From Mesonia algae (GTDB lineage Bacteria > Bacteroidota > Bacteroidia > Flavobacteriales > Flavobacteriaceae), in contig NZ_QKYV01000003.1 of NCBI RefSeq assembly GCF_003253545.1, positions 202,375 to 266,374 of the forward strand: a stretch of 64,000 nucleotides of DNA. Reading direction: 5' to 3'. The position numbers were made by a program, and so were the translations under genes. The notes under the pieces were generated by a model, which saw only the letters and a list, made by a program, of their open reading frames with translations, did no database searches and was not told where the DNA came from. This document shows, piece by piece, positions 55,899 to 64,000 of the stretch (position 1 is its first letter; every line of letters begins with the position of its first letter).

Positions 55899-57458
55899 TT
55901 AATCTGTAAGTTCAATAAAGACTGGTGAAATATTAGGAAGCGTGTAAGAAGAATTTCCTACAATTTTAGCCTTAATATTAAACAAAGTCACTACTGCACC
56001 TCTTGGCGCACCATTTAATGCCGCTTTTGCAGCACCATTTAATTTATTTCCAGTCACTGTAACTGGAGGTTTACCTTGTACTTGGAATTGGAAACTAACT
56101 ACGTTAAGATTTAAATCAAAAACGAAATCTGGTAATTTAGCACTTACTTGAGCAACAGAAGCCGTATTTCTTGGCATTCTAATAGCTCCACCTGAAGCAT
56201 CTCTACCTGCAACATTACCAATAGGTCTTGGAATTTCCTTAATACGGAAAACCTTACTATCACTAACAGATGTTCCGTCAGGTAATTTACCAGATACATT
56301 AATTTTTACTTCCTTAGCTTTAATACTAGTTACATCCATTACATACTTAGAGTTTCCTCCTGCGCTAGATAAACCGGGACCATTTGCACTCACTGAAGGT
56401 ACTCCAGGAATAGATATAGTCATTGGGTTTTTAACTCCACGATAAACCACATTCATCTTATCTGCAGATATTACAGCTGAATTTGGCTTAGGAATTACTG
56501 CATATGAGCTTGTAAATGGTAAATCAACGATAGAATCTCCTTCTTTAAACTGAAGTAAACCTTTAATCTCTTGTTGACCAACATTACCTGCTGCGAAATC
56601 AAGATTTACAGTTCCTGTACCAGGATTCTCCATCTCGTTGTCATTAATGATAACTTTATCAAAACTTAAAGAGTTATCAAAACGACCTAAAACTACTTTA
56701 CCTTTAAAATTTTCACCACTAAAAAATGCAGTTTTTTCTGGGATAACAATAGCTTCATAGTTACTCATAGAAAGACTAGATGCTTGTTGTCCTTGTAACA
56801 TAGCTGATAATACTTGGCTTTCAGTAGTTTTAACGTCTGCCTGTATTTTAGTCATCTTTGTTAATGATGCTACTAATGGAAAACCCTCATAGTGATAGCT
56901 TAACCAGTCTTTTTTTACATTTTCTCCATCAACAACTTTATTGTTTTCATCTCCAGTAGAGAACTTGCTCATAACATCTTTTTTGATGTCAGCATATCCA
57001 TCTCCTAAAGTTGAAACAACTGTAGTTTTATAAGAATTCATTTTAGAGATAAACTCCTCACCTTTTGGCTGTAACTTTCCACCTTTATAAAATACTTCAT
57101 TAAAGTAGTCTGCTTTATCCATAGCCTCATAATCCTTAGGATCATCAAGTTCTTTCGTTGCTCCAGCTTTTAATTCTGCTAAAAAATTATATAAATCACT
57201 TGAAGCGGCACTAATAGTAGCTGCCTTTTCTTGTAATGGCTTATATTGTTTTGGTTGTTCTGCAGCTTTCTCTGCTAAACCAGCATTAAACGCGTTATTA
57301 CGCACTGTAGCTGCTTCGTTAGCTTCTGTAAAGCTTTCATTCATTGATCCAAATGCAGAAAGTACTTCTTTAGACATATTTAGTGCCATCATTGCGATGA
57401 ATACTAAATACATTAAGTTAATCATCTTCTGCCTTGGGGTTTGTTTTCCTCCTGCCAT
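55899..57458 (-). CDS. gldM: gliding motility / type IX secretion protein GldM
   Basis: This 519-residue protein begins MAGGKQTPRQKMINLMYLVFIAMMALNMSKEVL, the single membrane helix typical of GldM. A long periplasmic region of beta domains follows (VPSVSANGPGLSSAGG ... SFQFQVQGKPPVTVTG). With GldL it forms the proton-driven motor, and its periplasmic part reaches the GldKN ring. It starts 31 bp after gldL and ends 10 bp before gldN. Confidence 0.95.
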   Translation of the reverse strand: MAGGKQTPRQKMINLMYLVFIAMMALNMSKEVLSAFGSMNESFTEANEAATVRNNAFNAGLAEKAAEQPKQYKPLQEKAATISAASSDLYNFLAELKAGATKELDDPKDYEAMDKADYFNEVFYKGGKLQPKGEEFISKMNSYKTTVVSTLGDGYADIKKDVMSKFSTGDENNKVVDGENVKKDWLSYHYEGFPLVASLTKMTKIQADVKTTESQVLSAMLQGQQASSLSMSNYEAIVIPEKTAFFSGENFKGKVVLGRFDNSLSFDKVIINDNEMENPGTGTVNLDFAAGNVGQQEIKGLLQFKEGDSIVDLPFTSSYAVIPKPNSAVISADKMNVVYRGVKNPMTISIPGVPSVSANGPGLSSAGGNSKYVMDVTSIKAKEVKINVSGKLPDGTSVSDSKVFRIKEIPRPIGNVAGRDASGGAIRMPRNTASVAQVSAKLPDFVFDLNLNVVSFQFQVQGKPPVTVTGNKLNGAAKAALNGAPRGAVVTLFNIKAKIVGNSSYTLPNISPVFIELTD

Positions 57459-57489
57459 ATCTTAATTTATTTATATGATTAATTATGGA

Positions 57490-58128
57490 TTAGGCTCCTG
57501 GACGCATTGCAGTTAACATACCTCCATAAACTCCATTTAATGAAGACAAGTTAGATGTTAAGCTTTCCATTTCTGTTCTTAATTTAACAGCGTTATCAGC
57601 TACAGCTTGGTTTACTTCTGCTTGTTTTGAAGCTGATTCTACTTGAACTTTATATAAGTTATTTAAAGATTCCATTTGAGCCGCAGCTAAAGTCATCTCT
57701 TCACTATATTTCTTTTGAGATGCCATAGAATCTACTGTTGGACCCATATTTTTTGCTGCACCTTCAAAGTTTTTAATGCTATCTCCTAAACTGCTCATTA
57801 AAGCCCCATCAATTTTAGCTTCTTTAAGCATTGAGTCTAATTTTTTAGAAAGAGAATCTTCTACCTCTTTTACATCGTTTTTCTTTGCTACTCTTGAAGT
57901 TGAACCTCCAGCTAATTCAGGGTACACTAAAGACCAATCTAAATCATCATCTACTGGTTCAAATGCAGAAATAGTAAATACTAATGCTTCTGTAACAAGA
58001 CCTGCGATAAGCATCGGGTTTGCATAAGGCCAGTGCATAATTTTAAATAATGCTCCTATAATTACTACTGCTGCACCTAGACCGTACACCATGTTCATAA
58101 TTTTTGCTCCTTTTTTTGACTTTGCCAT
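57490..58128 (-). CDS. gldL: gliding motility / type IX secretion motor protein GldL
   Basis: This 212-residue protein has two membrane helices near the N-terminus (VYGLGAAVVIIGALFKIMHWPY and PMLIAGLVTEALVFTISAF). The membrane Glu (E47) needed for proton flow in the family is kept. A cytoplasmic coiled-coil tail follows. It forms the stator-like core around GldM and powers gliding and type IX secretion. Confidence 0.95.
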   Translation of the reverse strand: MAKSKKGAKIMNMVYGLGAAVVIIGALFKIMHWPYANPMLIAGLVTEALVFTISAFEPVDDDLDWSLVYPELAGGSTSRVAKKNDVKEVEDSLSKKLDSMLKEAKIDGALMSSLGDSIKNFEGAAKNMGPTVDSMASQKKYSEEMTLAAAQMESLNNLYKVQVESASKQAEVNQAVADNAVKLRTEMESLTSNLSSLNGVYGGMLTAMRPGA

Positions 58129-58191
58129 AATTTAAGTTTTAGTTGTTTAAGTTAAGTTTAATAGTTAAATATTTAATTTGAGATTAAATTT

Positions 58192-59592
58192 TTATTGTGG
58201 GGGTTGGTTTAAATCTAAATCATTTGAAGAGTAATCCTGTACCGTTCTGAATCCGATATAACTTCTAGAAGAATCCGCATACTCATAATCACGAGAACTT
58301 ACTTGTAAGAAATATGCTACATCTTTCCAAGAACCACCACGAACTACTTTACGTTCATTTTCTGGATCATTAACATTAGGATTCATTGAAGAATAATACT
58401 CATAAGATGCTGCATCATAAGATGAATTCACCCATTCTGCAACGTTACCAGACATATTATACAAGTTGTAATCATTCGGCTCATAAGACTCTGCCTCAAC
58501 AGTATATAAAGCTTGATCTGCCGCGTAATCACCTCTCAAAGGTTTAAAGTTTGCTAAGAAACAACCTCTATCATTTTTAGAATAAGGACCTCCCCAAGGA
58601 TAAGTAGCTGATTCTAAACCACCTCTTGCCGCATACTCCCATTCTGCTTCAGATGGTAATCTATATTGTCTAACTCTCTGCTGACCTTTTTCTACCTTAT
58701 ATCCATTGTGAAGTAACGTTCTCCAATCACAAAATGCTTTAGCTTGCTCCCAAGAAACTCCAACTACAGGATAATCTTCGTATGCTGCGTGCCAGAAGTA
58801 ATCGTTATGCATTGGCTCATTATACGAATAATTAAAATCTTTCACCCATACCGTTGTGTCCGGATAAACTTCTACTTCTTCACTTTTAATAAATTTAGAT
58901 CGATCTCCATTTGATCTTGCAGCACCTTCAATGTCCATATACTTATAACTGTATTTGAACTGAGTAACATCCATAAGACGCTGACCGTTATAAGACTGCT
59001 CCATAGGAAGATACATTTCATCCATCACATAAACGTAAGATTCGTCTGGATACTCTTCTGTTTTCCAAAGCAAATCAACCTCCCAGTTTAAACGCTGGTT
59101 ATTAGGATCATAATGCTTCGAGTACTGTTGATAAGGTGTTTCGTTACTTGCAGCTCCATTAGCTCCACCCCCATTATTATTATTGTTAGCTGAACCTTTA
59201 AAGGCATAATCTTGAATAGAAGCACCATTGTTACCTCCACCACCTTGAGCTCCACTTCCACCACCAGCTATTTCAGCCTCTTCAGCTAAACGCTGTCTGA
59301 TTACAGAGTCACGAGTCCAAACTACAAATTGTCTATACTCTGCATTTGTAATCTCGGTTTCATCCATATAAAAAGAACGAACGGTTACGGTTTTTGTAGG
59401 TGCATTATTTAACCCAGCTATATCGTCATCAGATTTACCCATGATAAACGACCCACCAGGAACGGTAGTCATACCGTAAGGCTTCTCCGAATGCCATTTT
59501 TTACCTTTAACACCGACTAACTGACCCTGGGTACCTCCTCCACAACTTGCTAAAAAAGATACAAGGGCAACAATTGAAAAAACTTTCTTCAT
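58192..59592 (-). CDS. gldK: gliding motility / type IX secretion lipoprotein GldK
   Basis: This 466-residue lipoprotein (VFSIVALVSFLASC) has a formylglycine-generating-enzyme/sulfatase-modifying fold (MTTVPGGSFIMGKSDDD ... YRLPSEAEWEYAARGG ... YNMSGNVAEWVNSSYD ... VVRGGSWKD ... IGFRTVQ). As usual for GldK this is a structural use of the fold. A Gly/Asn-rich insertion at about 115-150 is unusual in length. It is the first gene of gldKLMN. Confidence 0.95.
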   Translation of the reverse strand: MKKVFSIVALVSFLASCGGGTQGQLVGVKGKKWHSEKPYGMTTVPGGSFIMGKSDDDIAGLNNAPTKTVTVRSFYMDETEITNAEYRQFVVWTRDSVIRQRLAEEAEIAGGGSGAQGGGGNNGASIQDYAFKGSANNNNNGGGANGAASNETPYQQYSKHYDPNNQRLNWEVDLLWKTEEYPDESYVYVMDEMYLPMEQSYNGQRLMDVTQFKYSYKYMDIEGAARSNGDRSKFIKSEEVEVYPDTTVWVKDFNYSYNEPMHNDYFWHAAYEDYPVVGVSWEQAKAFCDWRTLLHNGYKVEKGQQRVRQYRLPSEAEWEYAARGGLESATYPWGGPYSKNDRGCFLANFKPLRGDYAADQALYTVEAESYEPNDYNLYNMSGNVAEWVNSSYDAASYEYYSSMNPNVNDPENERKVVRGGSWKDVAYFLQVSSRDYEYADSSRSYIGFRTVQDYSSNDLDLNQPPQ

Positions 59593-59707
59593 AACTATAT
59601 TAGGTTAAGATGATCTAAATTTAAGGGCGTAAACCTATCTAATAATTTCCAAAAAAACAATTTTTTATTTAAAAAATTGTTAAATTTCAGTATAAATTAC
59701 TAATATT

Positions 59708-60871
59708 TTACAACTCATTTTTCCTTCTCGCTTTCCACCAGCGTTCAGGAATGGTTTGATTACAAGCTTCCTCGTAATCTTGATATGTACAAGGCAATAA
59801 CGTATGTTTCTCTAATTTATTGTTAAAATTTGTAGAATATGGGATTTCAATCCACCATCTTCCAGAAAGATTACTCTTATAGAAAACTAAAATATCGTCT
59901 TGAACGGGCACTTGGTATTTTATGAAATTATTTTTGGCTGCTAAATTATTTTCGTTTTTCCTATAAATAACTCCCTCGATAAAATACCATAAAATTTGGG
60001 ATACCAACATAGTACTATTTTTTGATTTCTCCAAATAATCTAAGTGATACAAACCAAAACTACTTAACTCATCACTTATTCCAGCGTACCTTGCAAGAGC
60101 ACATATTTCCCTGCCATTAAAGCCATTAGGAGATATATTTCTATTACCCAACACAGCGCCTTCTATACATGAAATATCTATTGTAGCCATGTTAGCATTG
60201 CGAAAAACAGGCTCTACAATAGAGATATTGTTTGCTACCTCACCTAAACGATAAGCATCAAAATATAATTTTTCAAGTAAACCTATTTCTTCTTGAGAAT
60301 TAAAATAAGTTTGATACCCTAGATTAGAATAATTAAACAGGTTGTAAGGCTCATTTACCACCATTTTCCCTACGTACGAAGTAGAAGTGATTGGCGCATC
60401 TGTATTTCCTAAATCAAATTTAGCATCAACATTTACATAATTAACCATAGAACCATAATCGTCATACGCTCTATATTGAGCATAGGCTAGATCTTGACTT
60501 CCGCCAAGTATAATGGGAATTATATTGCGTTTTAACAAGTCAAAAGTTACTGACTTTATAGCGAAATAGGTATCGTCTACGCTATCACCTGCAATAATAT
60601 CTCCGAGGTCTGCTATATTTATATCCCAATTTCCTGAATGAAGCTGATAAAATTCTTTACGTATGGCTGTAAAATCGAAATATTCTTTATCAGCTTTTGA
60701 GTCTCGTCTATTTTCAACAACCCCGAATATAGCTACCTTTACTTGCTCTAAGTTTGGGAAATCTTCGCCCTTTACATAAGTACTAATTTGATTTCCCAAT
60801 AGGGAAGGAGATTTTTCTAAAGATTCTAAAAACTCTTCAAAATCTATCGGTTTAAAAAAATCAATATTCAT
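59708..60871 (-). CDS. ureohydrolase-fold protein, probably without the usual metal site
   Basis: This 387-residue protein has the arginase/formimidoylglutamase fold by pattern (IADLGDIIAGDSVDDTYFAIKSVTFDLLKRNIIPIILGGSQDLAY). The metal-binding motifs are changed. GGDHS is GGSQD (123-127), DAHxD is DAKFD, and the DxD box reads DIS. At least three Mn ligands are missing, so normal hydrolase activity is doubtful. It sits between topA and gldK, an arrangement I know from other flavobacteria. Confidence 0.75.
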   Translation of the reverse strand: MNIDFFKPIDFEEFLESLEKSPSLLGNQISTYVKGEDFPNLEQVKVAIFGVVENRRDSKADKEYFDFTAIRKEFYQLHSGNWDINIADLGDIIAGDSVDDTYFAIKSVTFDLLKRNIIPIILGGSQDLAYAQYRAYDDYGSMVNYVNVDAKFDLGNTDAPITSTSYVGKMVVNEPYNLFNYSNLGYQTYFNSQEEIGLLEKLYFDAYRLGEVANNISIVEPVFRNANMATIDISCIEGAVLGNRNISPNGFNGREICALARYAGISDELSSFGLYHLDYLEKSKNSTMLVSQILWYFIEGVIYRKNENNLAAKNNFIKYQVPVQDDILVFYKSNLSGRWWIEIPYSTNFNNKLEKHTLLPCTYQDYEEACNQTIPERWWKARRKNEL

Positions 60872-60873
60872 AT

Positions 60874-63402
60874 TTATTTTTTAGCTTTTTTTGTGGTCGT
60901 TTTTTTGGCAGCTGTTTTTTTCTTTGCAGGTGCTTTCTTTTTTGTTGCTTTCTTCTTAGGTGCCTTTTTTTCTATCATCGCTTTCACCTCAGCTAAGGTT
61001 AAAGCTTCTGCATCTGTAGTTTTTGGTAATTCTATTTTAGTTTTACCTTTTATCACTTTAAAACGACCCCAACGCGCTTTCTCCACACGAATTCCTTCTT
61101 CTTCCCAATTATGTATTACTTTCTCTCGCTCCTTGCGCTTTTTATCCTCTATAAGCTCTACAATATCGTCTTCTGATAGATTATCAAAATCGTATTTTTT
61201 ATTAACGTTGATAAATATGCTATTCCATTTTAAGTAAGGCCCAAAACGACCTACACCTTTTTGCACTCCCATTCCCTCATACTCATAAATAGGTGCGTCT
61301 GCTTTTTCCTTAGCTTTTATCAACTCCATTGCTCTATCAAAAGTAACATCCAACGGATCTTCTCCTTTATCTAAAGAAACGTATTTCTTACCGTATTTAA
61401 CGTAAGGTCCAAAACGACCATTATTCACCTCAACAGCTTCCCCTTCATATTCCCCTATTTCTTTTGGAAGTTTAAATAAATCCATTGCTTGTTCATAGGT
61501 AATATTTGAAAGCGTTTGATCTGGGCCTAAACTCGCAAAGAGAGGTTTTTCTTCATCTTCTACACTTCCTATTTGAACCATCGGCCCAAACTTTCCTAAA
61601 CGTGCACTTACTGGCTTTCCAGATTTAGGATCTTTCCCTAACACACGTTCTCCTACTTCCCTTTCTGCATTTTCGGCAACATCTTTTACAGTAGGATGAA
61701 ATTCGTCATAAAACTCATTCATCATCTCCGTCCATTTTTCGTTTCCTTCGGCAATATCATCAAAATCTTGCTCTACTTTTGCTGTAAAGTTGTAATCTAA
61801 GATATTACTAAAATGCTGCACCAAGAAATCATTAACCACCATTCCTACATCGGTTGGGATTAATTTTCCTTTATCGCTCCCCACCATTTCCGATAAGGTT
61901 TTTTCTACAATTTTATCTGCTTTAAGCTTAAATTTTACATATTCTCGCTCTTTTCCGTCAATAGAACCCTTTTCAATGTATTTTCTATTTTGAATAGTAG
62001 AAATGGTTGGCGCATAAGTAGACGGTCTTCCTATTCCTAATTCTTCTAATTTCTTTACTAAAGATGCTTCGGTATAACGAGATGGAGGTCTTGTAAATCG
62101 TTCTGTAGCCGTGATATATTCACTATTTAAAGTATCACCATTTTTCATTGCTGGCAACAAACCTGCCTGCTCTTCCTCTTCGTCATCTTTTCCTTCTAAG
62201 TATACTTTTAGGAATCCATCAAACTTTAGCATTTCACCATTTGCCGTGAATTGCTTTTCGTGTGTATCGGCTTCTATTTTTACATTGGTTCTTTCTAACT
62301 GCGCATCACTCATTTGTGAAGCAATAGCTCTTTTCCAGATTAATTCGTACAAACGTTGCTGATCTCTTTCTGCGGGAACGCTATGATTCTCAAAATGCGT
62401 AGGTCGAATCGCTTCGTGTGCTTCTTGAGCGCCTTTAGATTTCCCCTTGTAGTTTCTAGCGTTTAAATATTTTTCTCCGTAAGCGGAATTAATTTCGTGT
62501 GCGGCGCCTTTTTTTGCTTCATCAGAAAGGTTGACACTATCGGTTCTCATATAAGTAATATGACCTGCTTCATATAAACGTTGCGCCATATTCATCGTTT
62601 TGCTTACCGAAAAATATAATTTTCGTGCAGCTTCTTGCTGAAGTGTTGATGTGGTAAATGGTGGCGCCGGACTTTTCTTTGCTGGCTTTTTAGTAAGATC
62701 TGCTACCTTAAAATTGGCTCCTATATTTTCCTTTAAAAAAGCTTCCGCTTTAGCTTTACTAGAAAAGTTTTTTGGGATTTTTGCTTTAAAACTTTTTCCG
62801 TCTGAAGTTGAAAACTCTGCATCTATTCTAAACGAAGCTTCGGTTTTAAAATCGAGTACTTCTCTTTCTCGCTCTACAATTAATCGTACAGAAACCGATT
62901 GCACTCGCCCTGCAGAAAGACCACCTTTTACTTTTCTCCACAAAACAGGAGAAAGCTCATACCCCACCAAACGATCTAATACACGTCTGGCCTGTTGAGC
63001 ATTCACCAAATTGTAATCTATTTCTCGAGGATTATCGATAGCTTTTAAAATGGCATTTTTAGTAATCTCATGAAAAACGATACGTCTAGTCTTCTCTTTA
63101 GCGAGTTTTAACTCTTCTGCTAAGTGCCAAGCAATTGCTTCTCCTTCTCGGTCTTCATCACTTGCTAACCAAACCATTTCTGAACTGTCTGCTAGTTTTT
63201 TTAATTTTCTAACGACGTCCTTTTTATCTTTACTAACTACATATTTAGGCTTAAAATCTTTTTCTACATCTACCCCTAGTTCTTTGGTAGGAAGATCTGC
63301 AATATGTCCAAAACTAGACTCTACTTTATAATCTTTACCTAAAAACTTTTCAATGGTTTTCGCCTTTGCAGGGGACTCCACAATCACTAAATTCTTCGCC
63401 AT
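60874..63402 (-). CDS. topA: DNA topoisomerase I
   Basis: This 842-residue type IA topoisomerase has a TOPRIM domain (NLVIVESPAKAKTIEKFLG, SDEDREGEAIAWHLAEEL) and active-site Tyr in HITYMRTDSVNL. Several C-terminal zinc-ribbon-like topoisomerase repeats follow (GRFGPYVKYGKKYVSL, GRFGPYLKWNSIF). It ends in a long Lys/Ala tail (KKKAPAKKKTAAKK-type) common in Bacteroidota TopA. It relaxes negative supercoils. The ureohydrolase-like gene follows 2 bp downstream. Confidence 0.95.
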   Translation of the reverse strand: MAKNLVIVESPAKAKTIEKFLGKDYKVESSFGHIADLPTKELGVDVEKDFKPKYVVSKDKKDVVRKLKKLADSSEMVWLASDEDREGEAIAWHLAEELKLAKEKTRRIVFHEITKNAILKAIDNPREIDYNLVNAQQARRVLDRLVGYELSPVLWRKVKGGLSAGRVQSVSVRLIVEREREVLDFKTEASFRIDAEFSTSDGKSFKAKIPKNFSSKAKAEAFLKENIGANFKVADLTKKPAKKSPAPPFTTSTLQQEAARKLYFSVSKTMNMAQRLYEAGHITYMRTDSVNLSDEAKKGAAHEINSAYGEKYLNARNYKGKSKGAQEAHEAIRPTHFENHSVPAERDQQRLYELIWKRAIASQMSDAQLERTNVKIEADTHEKQFTANGEMLKFDGFLKVYLEGKDDEEEEQAGLLPAMKNGDTLNSEYITATERFTRPPSRYTEASLVKKLEELGIGRPSTYAPTISTIQNRKYIEKGSIDGKEREYVKFKLKADKIVEKTLSEMVGSDKGKLIPTDVGMVVNDFLVQHFSNILDYNFTAKVEQDFDDIAEGNEKWTEMMNEFYDEFHPTVKDVAENAEREVGERVLGKDPKSGKPVSARLGKFGPMVQIGSVEDEEKPLFASLGPDQTLSNITYEQAMDLFKLPKEIGEYEGEAVEVNNGRFGPYVKYGKKYVSLDKGEDPLDVTFDRAMELIKAKEKADAPIYEYEGMGVQKGVGRFGPYLKWNSIFINVNKKYDFDNLSEDDIVELIEDKKRKEREKVIHNWEEEGIRVEKARWGRFKVIKGKTKIELPKTTDAEALTLAEVKAMIEKKAPKKKATKKKAPAKKKTAAKKTTTKKAKK

Positions 63403-63619
63403 AATAGTTATTTTTCGAAATGCAAAAGTATATGAATTTTTTAAAACGAAGCTTTTAAGTGTAAAAATGATATTTGAAAACGTATTGTTTTACAATTCAT
63501 TTAGCAAAAATAAAGTCTTTATATGAATTCATTCTCAGTTAAATTTTCAAATAAGAAAAACCTTTTTACCAGTATTCGTATACTAAATTGTTGCTTCATT
63601 CAAAATTCAAGGCTGTCAG

Positions 63620-63651
63620 TTTGTCAGAATTTTGTTTTAACTGTATCTTTG
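63620..63651 (+). promoter_or_regulatory. promoter of miaB
   Basis: TTTG (63620-63623), 20 bp, then TATCTTTG (63644-63651) fits the Bacteroidota consensus. The start codon of miaB is 29 bp downstream. Confidence 0.75.
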
Positions 63652-63680
63652 CTTTCTCAATTTTAGGATTACAATAGATT

Positions 63681-64000
63681 ATGGAGAAGGTTATTGAAGA
63701 AAGTAAACAAGGGAACTCCCTCATATTAGAAGGAAAAGCAACCAATACTAAAAAATTATTTATAGAAAGTTATGGTTGCCAGATGAACTTTAGCGATAGC
63801 GAAGTAGTGGCTTCTATTCTTACACAAGAAGGTTTTAACACTACCCAAAAATTAGAAGAAGCAGATTTAGTTTTGGTCAACACTTGTTCTATTAGAGATA
63901 AGGCCGAACAAACCGTAAGAAAACGCTTAGAAAAATATAATGCCGTAAAAAAAATCAATCCAAAAATGAAAGTTGGTGTATTGGGTTGCATGGCAGAACG
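63681..64000 (+). CDS. miaB: tRNA-2-methylthio-N6-dimethylallyladenosine synthase MiaB (5' part)
   Basis: The frame begins at ATG 63681 and runs off the window. About 106 residues are visible: [24 protein letters not shown] ... [21 protein letters not shown] ... [10 protein letters not shown]. These are the three Cys of the N-terminal methylthiotransferase 4Fe-4S site ([21 protein letters not shown]), in the MiaB rather than RimO form. The enzyme adds methylthio groups to i6A37 of tRNA. The radical-SAM domain lies outside the window. Confidence 0.93.
   Translation, partial: MEKVIEESKQGNSLILEGKATNTKKLFIESYGCQMNFSDSEVVASILTQEGFNTTQKLEEADLVLVNTCSIRDKAEQTVRKRLEKYNAVKKINPKMKVGVLGCMAE

Overview
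The window comes from a member of the Flavobacteriaceae (Bacteroidota). The evidence is AT-rich DNA, promoters of the TTTG-N19-TAnnTTTG type, a gldKLMN gliding/type IX secretion operon next to topA, a tssH-tssB-tssC block of the Bacteroidota type VI secretion system (T6SS subtype iii), and many lipoproteins with a Bacteroidota-style lipobox.

Region 1 (1-7550) looks like a graveyard of swapped T6SS effector tails with their partner genes. One intact metzincin-type toxin tail (168-1031) is followed by at least five broken tails (metzincin, M15 peptidase and unrecognised). Each is followed by one or two small lipoprotein or MORN-repeat genes that I infer to be immunity proteins. A perfect 164-bp direct repeat (1-164 = 1939-2102) and a second, near-identical repeat (about 3485-3790 and 7035-7345) show duplication and recombination. 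Region 2 (7727-12130) carries tssH, tssB and tssC and ends in a strong terminator.

Region 3 (12452-43641, 31.2 kb) is an integrated element in the 3' end of an initiator tRNA-Met gene. It is bounded by a 17-bp att repeat and has a tyrosine integrase beside the tRNA. Its left end has a divergent repressor/early-gene switch with a 39-bp palindromic operator. Next come replication genes (primase-SF3 helicase, small ATPase) and a C5 DNA methyltransferase. After these lies an array of six small genes separated by imperfect inverted repeats. A long rightward structural/lysis module follows (24988-38285), then a large ArdC-zincin-RecA fusion protein. I find no terminase, portal, HK97 protease, tape measure, sheath or conjugation gene. 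Instead there are a dozen or so membrane proteins, several with one C-terminal membrane helix and a lysine-rich tail, a transglutaminase-like enzyme and a membrane-anchored lytic transglycosylase. There is also a small abundant-protein candidate with its own terminator, phage fibre-like proteins and a unimolecular-spanin-like protein. My reading is a temperate, tailless, probably membrane-containing virus that I cannot assign to a described family. The element also carries twenty perfect copies of the 9-bp palindrome GCGTWACGC, which I did not see in the flanking host DNA.

Region 4 (43628-64000) is ordinary chromosome: tRNA-fMet, an AraC-type regulator, small conserved proteins (DUF1328, CPXCG), an RND efflux operon, an ABC-F ATPase, a DUF983 protein, an FAD oxidoreductase, gldK-gldL-gldM-gldN, a ureohydrolase-fold protein with lost metal ligands, topA and the start of miaB.

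All calls are by eye. No alignment, profile search or structure prediction was run.
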